From positions 1 to 5,431 of the forward strand of contig QQUM01000416.1 of the NCBI GenBank assembly GCA_008501545.1: a DNA stretch of 5,431 bases, read 5' to 3'. The position numbers and the translations under genes were made by a program. Source of the DNA: Calditrichota bacterium. GTDB taxonomy: Bacteria; Zhuqueibacterota; Zhuqueibacteria; Zhuqueibacterales; Geothermadaptataceae. Below the pieces are notes generated by a model, which saw only the letters and a program-made list of their open reading frames with translations, searched no databases and was not told where the DNA came from. Position 1 is the first letter of the stretch. Each line of letters starts with the position of its first letter. Shown in pieces: positions 1-5,431 of the stretch.

Positions 1-417
1 GATGGTCAGACCGTAGCGACCGAAGGAGTGGTTAAGCATCGTATGAATGCCGTAGTTTTCGTAGATGTACTTGATCCAGCGCGGCTGCACGCCAGTGTAC
101 ATGCGGATGGTGTTGACGCCCATGGCTTTGAGCATCGCCATTTCGCTATCCAACGCCGCTTTGATGATGTCGTCAGGCTGATTCCACAGACTGTAGGCGT
201 AGTTTGTGCCGATGGGAAAGTAGTCCCAATTCATCCCGTTAATCATAATATCTTTGCCATCGACCTGAAGCGATACGCCCCCTTCAGTTTTGGCGATCCC
301 GATTTTACCTGTCTGCGCGTTTAATCCCTGTGGCGCCGACAGCAGGATAAATGCCATAAGCGTTACCAACCAAAGTCCGACCCAACCTCGTCGGAATACA
401 TTGCGAACTGAAGTCAT
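1..417 (-). CDS. Secreted GH2-like TIM-barrel glycosidase, N-terminal part (C-terminus outside window)
   Basis: The first 139 residues are visible and the frame stays open to the window edge. The start at 417 is fixed by a perfect AGGAGG five bases upstream. Residues 1-35 form a signal peptide: basic RRG, the hydrophobic stretch LWLVTLMAFILL, and a likely cleavage after LNA, before QTG. A short beta segment (GGVSLQVDGKDIMING) then leads directly into the barrel entry NGMNWDYFPIG (about residue 60), followed by EMAMLKAMGVNTIRMYTG, the usual start of GH2/GH5-type (clan A) TIM barrels where a helix precedes the strand G-x-N-T-I-R. The N-terminal sugar-binding and immunoglobulin-like domains of classical GH2 enzymes are absent, so this is a barrel-first relative. 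The catalytic glutamates lie beyond the edge, so activity and substrate are unknown. It probably cleaves a glycan outside the cytoplasm, upstream of the symporter and under HTCS control (inference). A GH5-like or non-catalytic barrel is possible. Confidence 0.8.
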   Translation of the reverse strand, partial: MTSVRNVFRRGWVGLWLVTLMAFILLSAPQGLNAQTGKIGIAKTEGGVSLQVDGKDIMINGMNWDYFPIGTNYAYSLWNQPDDIIKAALDSEMAMLKAMGVNTIRMYTGVQPRWIKYIYENYGIHTMLNHSFGRYGLTI

Positions 418-601
418 GAGACCCTCCTGAATTTTGTGATGTGCGGTTATTGTCGCCATTACAGCAATATTGTTTTCTGAAGCGCGTTTTTGTTTGATGA
501 AAAATCGTGTGGAATGCGAGAAGCTGTTGTGGGATTATAAGGAATTTGGGGGTGGGAGGCTCGGCTTATAGTATCAAAATTGAGGATTATTGTAACATCA
601 C
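418..601 (-). promoter_or_regulatory. Glycosidase leader and presumed promoter region, no firm promoter found
   Basis: This is the upstream region of the glycosidase. A perfect TATAAT lies at 534-539 on the minus strand, but the sequence 17 bases upstream of it is C-rich and gives no -35 hexamer. A weak alternative is TTACAA, 16 bases, TACTAT near 568-595. Neither is convincing. If the neighbouring HTCS controls this gene, its AraC-type site would be expected here, but I see no clear repeated half-site. No rho-independent terminator for the HTCS gene is visible, so read-through from HTCS into the glycosidase is possible. Confidence 0.3.
423..428 (-). promoter_or_regulatory. Strong Shine-Dalgarno (AGGAGG) of the glycosidase
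   Basis: On the minus strand the leader reads TCAGGAGGGTCTCATG. This is a perfect AGGAGG with five bases before the ATG, and it decides the start at 417. No comparable site precedes the HTCS start. Confidence 0.85.
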
Positions 602-677
602 ATCAAAACCGCCATCATCACCGGCGCCAGCAAAGGCATCGGCTGCAGCGGTGGATATGATCGATCAAAACGCCAAG
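602..677 (+). pseudogene. Relic of the 5' end of a short-chain dehydrogenase/reductase (SDR) gene
   Basis: Plus-strand codons 602-643 read IKTAIITGASKGIG, the first beta strand and TGxxxGIG cofactor-binding loop of classical SDR oxidoreductases. The isoleucine codon ATC at 602-604 is one base from ATG; restored, the peptide would begin MKTAIITG, a normal SDR start. No in-frame start exists and a TAA lies at 593-595. After GIG the frame becomes unlike an SDR, but skipping base 644 gives AAVDMIDQNAK, which resembles the following SDR helix. The relic then runs into the end of the HTCS gene, which is convergent with it. The rest of the SDR (YxxxK active site) is absent. Twelve of these fourteen codons end in G or C, unlike the surrounding A/T-rich spacer. 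The motif match is seen directly; decay by frameshift and deletion is inferred. Non-functional as it stands. Confidence 0.55.
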
Positions 678-681
678 TTTT

Positions 682-3600
682 TTATTTTTTCTTTCCCAAG
701 AACTCGGAGGGTGATTTCTGGTATAATTTGCGAAAACAACGGGCAAAATATGTCAAATCATTAAAACCCACTTCATAAGCAACTTCGGTAATCGTCTTTT
801 GTTTTGTTTGTAACAACGCCGCTGCTTTTTTCAGTCGAATACTGCGAATGAGCTCGTGTACGGTCTGATTTGTCAATCCCTTGATTTTTCGATATAACTG
901 CATACGGCTCATGCCTGCTTCTTTGGCGAGCAATTCGGCGTTTAGTTCAGGCTCACCAAGTCGCTCTGCGATTATAGCGTCAATGCGCTGCAAAAACTGC
1001 TCATCGATGGCGGTGAGCTTGGATCTCTTGGGCGTCGGGTCAAGGCCGTGGCTGAATTTGGCACGCAGTTTCCGTCGCGATTGCGTCAGGTTGATGACAT
1101 GCGCTTCCAATTCATCAATATTAAAGGGTTTGGTGAGATAAACATCAGCCCCCGCAGCCAGGCCCTGAATTTTATCCTTGTGTGATGAATGGGCTGTCAA
1201 AAGAATGATGGGAATGTGGCTGGTCCGTTCATCATTTTTGAGTTGACTGCACAGTCCAGTGCCCTCGGTTGCAGGCATTTTCACATCGGAGATGATGAGA
1301 TCGGGAATGGTTTCAATGGCTTTATCAATACCTTGCATGCCGTTTTCGGCGCATATCGTACGGAATTTGGACTGCAACGAGGCTTGTATATAGTTTCGGG
1401 TTTCTTTATCATCATCCACAATCAGCACCACGGGCAGGTCAAACGCCGCAGCGTCACTTTGGGTGTGCATTGGGAAAATCTGATCTTCGTTCCGATCCAG
1501 AGTGTTCGAAAGAGAGACGTCGGCAATGCTGAAATCTCCGATGAGTTGGTTTTCTTCGAGATATTTCTCATCGAGCGGCAGGTGAACTGTAAAAGTTGAG
1601 CCAGCCTCTTCCTTACTGAAAACAGCAATCTCACCACCATAGAGTTTTACGAGTTCCGAAACAAAGGCCAAACCGATACCACTGCCATCATAGCGCTCTT
1701 CGCCGGATTCCTCCACACGATAAAAACGCTCAAATACGTGTGAGACCTTATCACGTGGGATGCCGATTCCGTTATCCTGCACACATATTTCAATATAGCG
1801 GTCCGCTTTTTTGAGCAAGTAATCGTGGTTCGAATCCTGGGCAGGCAAAATTACGGTAACCGCAACTTTTATTTTTCCCGTATCGGGGGTGAATTTGAAT
1901 GCATTGGAGAGGAGATTGTAAATAATTTTATCCACTTTGTCGGCATCAAACCAGGTAAAGGCTTCGTTGTGCGAAGAAGACCACTGAAATTGGATGCCGC
2001 GATTATTGGCGTAGTCATTGAATGAGGACACAGTATCTTTTATAAAGGCGATGATATCGCCCTGGGAGAGCGTGAGCTTTAAATCATCGGTTTCCATTTT
2101 TTGAAAATCTTTGAGCTGATTGGTCATGCGCTGTAAACGCCGGGCATTGCGGTGGATGAGTTGCAGGCTGTTTTTCGTTTTCTCTTCATCGGAGCTGGTG
2201 GTGATCAACTTTTCCAGAGGGCTGAGGATTAGTGTAAGTGGCGAATGGAATTCGTGCGCGATGTTCGTAAAGAACTGGGTTTTTATCTGATCCATCTCAT
2301 ACATTTTTTCCAGCTCCAAATGCTCCATTTTTAAAGCGTGCTGCAGGCGCTGGCGGCTGATGAAATAGTTGATAATAAAAGCGAAAACTGCAAGCACAGC
2401 GAACACTTCGAGCGAATAAAACCACCAGGTTTGCCAGAAGGGTGTGGTGATTGTGATCTTTAACGATGTGCCACTCTCGTTCCAAAGCCCGGTATTGTTC
2501 GATGCTTTCACACGAAATAAATAATCCCCCGGGTCAAGATTTGTATAGGTGGCGGTGCGGGTTGCGCCAGCGTAAATCCATTTTGTATCGAATCCTTCCA
2601 TTTTATAGGCATATTGGTTGCGCTCGGGGGCCGCATAATTCAATGTTACAAAGTCGATTGAAAAAACATTGTGATTATAGGCTAAAGTGATGTGCTGCGT
2701 CTCGCTGATATGCCTATCAAGGCGTGGCTCGTGGGAACCGATGTGCAGGGATTCATTAAATAATTTGAAATCTGTTAATACCACTGGGGGAATAAAATCA
2801 TTTTCTTTATGAATTGGCGGGTGAAAGAGGTTAAATCCATTTGCGCCGCCAAAAGCAATTTCGCCTTCCGATGTAGACAATCCGCTTCGACTATTGAATT
2901 CATTGCCCTGCAACCCATCGGACACATCAAAATTTTTGAAGGTCCCGGTGTTGACATCAAATTGGGAAAGACCTTTGTTGGTGCTTAACCACAGAATTCC
3001 ATCGTTATCTTCGACAATGCATTTGATTTCATCGTTTGGCAAGCCTTCTTTTGTCGTGTAGTGTGTGAAGTGTTCATTCGTACGATCGAATTTGTTCAGA
3101 CCGCCTGTGGAGCCAATCCAAATGGTTGAATCGCGGCTTTGCATGATCCAGTTGACAAAGCCTTTACTCAAACTGTTTTCATCATGTTCGTCGTGTTTGT
3201 GGTGGATAAAACTGTTCGTACTGGCGTCATAGACATCCACACCCACGTCAGTTCCGATCCATAAAGCGCCGAAACTATCCTGCAGCGTCACACGCACATA
3301 ATCATCTGACAGGGCGCTGTTTTGTGTATTGAACACCCGGACTCTTTGCGAATCGGCGTTAAAATAAGTGAGTCCGCTCAGGTATGTTGCAAGCCATAGC
3401 CCGCCGTTTTGATCCTCTGTAATATGCAAAATGCGGGCACTGCCCAAACCATAATTCTCTTTTGAGAAATGGGTGAATCGGCCCGTTGTTTTGTCATAAC
3501 GATATAAACCCCTGGTCCACGTCCCAATCCATAAGCGGTTGCTGCGATCGTTGAGCAAACTTACAATTACATCGGTGCCAAGCGTGCTGTTTTGTGTCGT

Positions 3601-4824
3601 GATATGTGAAAAACGGTATGTTTTTTTATCAAATAAATTGAGCCCGCCACCATCGGTGGCAATCCATAATTTGCCTTCACGGTCTTCAAGCAGCGCATTC
3701 ACGATATTATGACTCAGACCATTTTCTTTTTTAGGGGAGAAATAATAATGTTGGAAATGCGTTTTTCTGTCTGTCAGCAAATTGACACCATACGCATAGG
3801 TGCCAATCCACATGTTTCCCGCCCGATCTTCGTAAATATCCCAAACGGAATCGTGTTTTAAACTCGATTTTATGAAAGGATTGTGCTGACAATACTCAAA
3901 AGTGTTTGTTGCCAAATCCAGAATGCTGATGCCTTCGTCCTCTGCGCCAATCCAAAGTTTGTTTAAGCTGTCGAGTTCCAGACTTAAAAGGATGTTGCTG
4001 CTAATTCCGTTTTCGCGCGGCCCGGCTTTGGTATAATGTGCAATTTCTTTAATTTCATCTGCATCGAATTTCAGACAATACAGCCCTTCTCCCTGCGTGG
4101 AAAGCCAGATTTTCTGATCGGGCGATTCAACTATACCGGTGACAGGCGCGTTTGCAAGTTTATATTTTGATACTGAAAAATGCTGCGCAGTGCTGTCCTG
4201 AAATGTTATTATATCAATATTCCCGGTATGGTAGGTGATCCATAAGTTTTCCTCACTGTCCTGGAAAAGTATGCGAATAGCTTCACCTGTTATACTATTT
4301 GGATTATCAGGATCATGGATGAAATGGGTGAATGTTTCAGTTGCCGGATCGAATAATTCAACAATGCCGTTGCGTAAACCAATCCACAGCCGTCCCCGAC
4401 TATCTTCGAGAAGTGATTCAACCGGATTATCGCTTAGACTTGCCGGATTTTTGCTTTGATGTTTAAAGGAAGAAAAACGACCTGTCATACGGTCGTATCG
4501 ATTCAACCCATCGCTTGTGCCCACCCAGAGATTTCCGGAGCGGTCTTCCAGTAACGCAGAAATATAGTTGTGGCTGAGGCTGTTGGGATCATCCTGCCGG
4601 TAGTGAAAAGTTTCAAAATTATAGCCATCGAACCGGTTCAGACCGTTGAATGTACCAATCCACATAAATCCCTTGCTGTCCTGCAATATGCAGGTGACGT
4701 TGGATTGGGAAAGCCCATGGTCGGTGGTTAAATGGGAAAAGCGGAAATTGCGTTCCTGAAAGAATACGGAAAGTGAACTATAGAACAACAAGAATAAAGC
4801 AGCTTTTTTAAGATGTGCTGGCAT
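682..4824 (-). CDS. Hybrid two-component system (HTCS) sensor kinase / response regulator, AraC output
   Basis: This single 1380-residue protein combines sensor, kinase and transcription factor and has the usual full HTCS length. Residues 6-22 are a hydrophobic signal peptide or anchor. From about 30 to 670 there are thirteen to fourteen Reg_prop repeats with the signature LWIGT..GLNRFD (near 54, 99, 146, 194, 239, 290, 338, 386, 431, 476, 521, 568, 611, and a weaker one at 656), forming two seven-bladed periplasmic propellers. A Y_Y_Y domain (about 715-790) and one membrane helix (about 800-823) follow. The cytoplasmic HisKA domain holds phospho-acceptor His857 in NIAHEFHSPLT. The ATPase has its N box at NLLSNAFKF (Asn974), DNGIGIP at 1017 and GSGIGL at 1047. 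The receiver (about 1131-1250) has acidic DDD at 1137-1139, phospho-acceptor Asp1180, Thr1210 and Lys1232. The AraC helix-turn-helix domain occupies about 1280-1376. Every key residue is present. It probably senses a glycan fragment and activates the flanking genes; the ligand is unknown. Confidence 0.97.
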   Translation of the reverse strand: MPAHLKKAALFLLFYSSLSVFFQERNFRFSHLTTDHGLSQSNVTCILQDSKGFMWIGTFNGLNRFDGYNFETFHYRQDDPNSLSHNYISALLEDRSGNLWVGTSDGLNRYDRMTGRFSSFKHQSKNPASLSDNPVESLLEDSRGRLWIGLRNGIVELFDPATETFTHFIHDPDNPNSITGEAIRILFQDSEENLWITYHTGNIDIITFQDSTAQHFSVSKYKLANAPVTGIVESPDQKIWLSTQGEGLYCLKFDADEIKEIAHYTKAGPRENGISSNILLSLELDSLNKLWIGAEDEGISILDLATNTFEYCQHNPFIKSSLKHDSVWDIYEDRAGNMWIGTYAYGVNLLTDRKTHFQHYYFSPKKENGLSHNIVNALLEDREGKLWIATDGGGLNLFDKKTYRFSHITTQNSTLGTDVIVSLLNDRSNRLWIGTWTRGLYRYDKTTGRFTHFSKENYGLGSARILHITEDQNGGLWLATYLSGLTYFNADSQRVRVFNTQNSALSDDYVRVTLQDSFGALWIGTDVGVDVYDASTNSFIHHKHDEHDENSLSKGFVNWIMQSRDSTIWIGSTGGLNKFDRTNEHFTHYTTKEGLPNDEIKCIVEDNDGILWLSTNKGLSQFDVNTGTFKNFDVSDGLQGNEFNSRSGLSTSEGEIAFGGANGFNLFHPPIHKENDFIPPVVLTDFKLFNESLHIGSHEPRLDRHISETQHITLAYNHNVFSIDFVTLNYAAPERNQYAYKMEGFDTKWIYAGATRTATYTNLDPGDYLFRVKASNNTGLWNESGTSLKITITTPFWQTWWFYSLEVFAVLAVFAFIINYFISRQRLQHALKMEHLELEKMYEMDQIKTQFFTNIAHEFHSPLTLILSPLEKLITTSSDEEKTKNSLQLIHRNARRLQRMTNQLKDFQKMETDDLKLTLSQGDIIAFIKDTVSSFNDYANNRGIQFQWSSSHNEAFTWFDADKVDKIIYNLLSNAFKFTPDTGKIKVAVTVILPAQDSNHDYLLKKADRYIEICVQDNGIGIPRDKVSHVFERFYRVEESGEERYDGSGIGLAFVSELVKLYGGEIAVFSKEEAGSTFTVHLPLDEKYLEENQLIGDFSIADVSLSNTLDRNEDQIFPMHTQSDAAAFDLPVVLIVDDDKETRNYIQASLQSKFRTICAENGMQGIDKAIETIPDLIISDVKMPATEGTGLCSQLKNDERTSHIPIILLTAHSSHKDKIQGLAAGADVYLTKPFNIDELEAHVINLTQSRRKLRAKFSHGLDPTPKRSKLTAIDEQFLQRIDAIIAERLGEPELNAELLAKEAGMSRMQLYRKIKGLTNQTVHELIRSIRLKKAAALLQTKQKTITEVAYEVGFNDLTYFARCFRKLYQKSPSEFLGKKK

Positions 4825-4836
4825 TGTAACCGCTTG

Positions 4837-4847
4837 TTTTTTTTCAT
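4837..4847 (-). other. Upstream ATG followed by an A8 tract ahead of the HTCS start
   Basis: On the minus strand an ATG (4847-4845) is followed at once by eight A residues (4844-4837). It lies out of frame with the HTCS ATG at 4824, and the frame it opens ends at a TAA at 4728-4730 after 39 codons, overlapping the regulator. With one more A the same ATG would be in frame and give the N-terminus MKKKQAVTMPAHLKKAALF, a very ordinary signal-peptide start. Neither ATG has a recognisable Shine-Dalgarno sequence. Confidence 0.5.
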
Positions 4848-4870
4848 TGGGTTATAGCAATTTACAAATA

Positions 4871-4899
4871 AGTATAATATACACAATAACACAATTCAA
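4871..4899 (-). promoter_or_regulatory. Sigma70-like promoter of the HTCS gene
   Basis: The minus strand has TTGAAT (4894-4899), a 17-base spacer and TATACT (4871-4876): four of six and five of six matches to consensus at ideal spacing. The start of transcription would fall near 4864, about 40 bases before the HTCS ATG. The -10 region overlaps a small inverted repeat (GTATA-T-TATAC), and the spacer holds two TTGTGT copies 8 bases apart. The Bacteroidetes-type TAnnTTTG -7 element is not seen. This suggests that HTCS is transcribed separately from the symporter. Confidence 0.55.
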
Positions 4900-4949
4900 A
4901 TCGATGTATATCTTTGGTTCCAGTTCACTTTCATATTTAAGTATGTGCG

Positions 4950-5431
4950 TTACACCGCACCACTTTCTACTGCATGGGATGTACGCCGTTTTTCGAGTTT
5001 CGCACGAATTTCATATGCGGTATCTTCCGTTAATTTAAATGTCGCCACAGTGATAATGGAAATCGCAGCACAAACAGTGGGGATGACCACATCGACAATT
5101 CGCATCCAGAAAAACGTGGATTCTGTCTGCTGACCGCCCAGTTCCACCAGGAATCCCGTCGCGTTCAACAAAAATCCTGAAAGTGCAAATGCCAGTGACA
5201 TGCCCAGTTTCACCATCCACCAGTAGATCGAACCATACATGCCTTCGCGACGCTCGCCTGTTTCCAGTTCATCAAGATCACAGACGTCGGCAATCATTGA
5301 GCCCATGAGTGTGAAAAGGCCACCCATACCGACGGCAATCAAAGGTGAAGGAAGCAGTACTTTCCACGGTGCCATGGGATCGTAGCAGACCCATTTCAAC
5401 AAACGGCCAATGAGCGTGACTGATGTGGCCA
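4950..5431 (-). CDS. Sugar:cation symporter, GPH family (MFS_2, MelB-like), C-terminal part
   Basis: About 160 C-terminal residues are visible and the frame is open through the window edge, so the true start lies outside; the internal TTG at 5402 is not a start. The segment IADVCDLDELETGERREG followed by MYGSIYWW matches the conserved loop of the glycoside-pentoside-hexuronide:cation symporters (D-x-x-D-x-x-x-x-x-T-G-x-R-x-E-G). It lies between a membrane helix (LLPSPLIAVGMGGLFTLMGS) and two more (MVKLGMSLAFALSGFLL and VDVVIPTVCAAISIITVATF), which fits helices 10-12 of a twelve-helix inner-membrane transporter. The tail KLTEDTAYEIRAKLEKRR is the usual cytoplasmic end of the family. It would import a mono- or short oligosaccharide or uronide with Na+ or H+; the substrate is unknown. 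It lies 125 bases upstream of HTCS in the same direction, with no obvious terminator between them. Confidence 0.9.
   Translation of the reverse strand, partial: ATSVTLIGRLLKWVCYDPMAPWKVLLPSPLIAVGMGGLFTLMGSMIADVCDLDELETGERREGMYGSIYWWMVKLGMSLAFALSGFLLNATGFLVELGGQQTESTFFWMRIVDVVIPTVCAAISIITVATFKLTEDTAYEIRAKLEKRRTSHAVESGAV

Noticed and set aside
28..324. Plus-strand open frame of 98 codons
   Set aside because: It is antisense to the glycosidase, whose signal peptide, barrel motif and Shine-Dalgarno sequence clearly fix the coding strand.
612..655. GC-rich possible hairpin (CACCG ... CGGTG on the minus strand) after HTCS
   Set aside because: The stem is imperfect with a large loop and no U tract follows; its GC richness is better explained by the SDR relic codons.
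658..667. Perfect 10-base palindrome TGATCGATCA just past the HTCS stop
   Set aside because: Too short for a terminator stem, with no loop and no T run following it on the minus strand; probably chance or part of the SDR relic.
507..764. Plus-strand open frame of 85 codons between the glycosidase and HTCS genes
   Set aside because: It overlaps the end of HTCS, has no ribosome binding site and its translation resembles no protein family. Only the part after base 644 coincides with the possible frameshifted SDR relic.
1189..1599. Plus-strand open frame of 136 codons
   Set aside because: It is antisense to the receiver domain and adjoining linker of HTCS, where every key receiver residue is conserved on the minus strand; the frame is a shadow.
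2815..4737. Recurrent similar segments across the first half of HTCS that might look like DNA repeats
   Set aside because: They are protein-level Reg_prop propeller blades with diverged DNA, not a repeat array or CRISPR.

Overview
The window carries parts of three genes, all on the minus strand, so they read right to left: (1) the 3' end of a sugar:cation symporter of the GPH (MelB-like, MFS_2) family; (2) a complete 1380-residue hybrid two-component system (HTCS) regulator that fills about three quarters of the window; (3) the 5' end of a secreted TIM-barrel glycosidase related to GH2. Transport, one-protein sensing and regulation, and periplasmic or surface hydrolysis together suggest a small carbohydrate-utilisation locus. 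No SusC/SusD pair is visible here, although one could lie outside the window.

Organism: HTCS proteins with a double Reg_prop propeller, a Y_Y_Y domain, a kinase, a receiver and an AraC output are typical of Bacteroidota and related FCB-group bacteria. The glycosidase has a perfect AGGAGG Shine-Dalgarno sequence, and the regulator has a sigma70-like TTGAAT-17-TATACT promoter. Both are unlike classical Bacteroidales or Flavobacteriales. I therefore lean towards an FCB relative (for example Calditrichota, KSB1, Ignavibacteria or Rhodothermota-like); this is inference only.

Layout: 1-417 glycosidase N-terminus, truncated by the window edge. 418-681 is a spacer with the glycosidase leader and, on the plus strand, a short relic of a short-chain dehydrogenase (SDR) gene. 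682-4824 HTCS regulator. 4825-4949 is a spacer with a good promoter candidate and an A8 tract just upstream of the HTCS start. 4950-5431 symporter C-terminus, truncated by the window edge.

Likely logic: the symporter imports the released sugar, the HTCS senses a glycan fragment in the periplasm through its propellers and activates target promoters through its AraC domain, and the glycosidase supplies the fragment. The substrate cannot be told from this window. Points most worth a second look are the SDR relic at 602-677 and the A8 tract, where one extra A would join an upstream ATG in frame to the regulator. Apart from these I see an ordinary regulated sugar-use locus, not an evidently new system.
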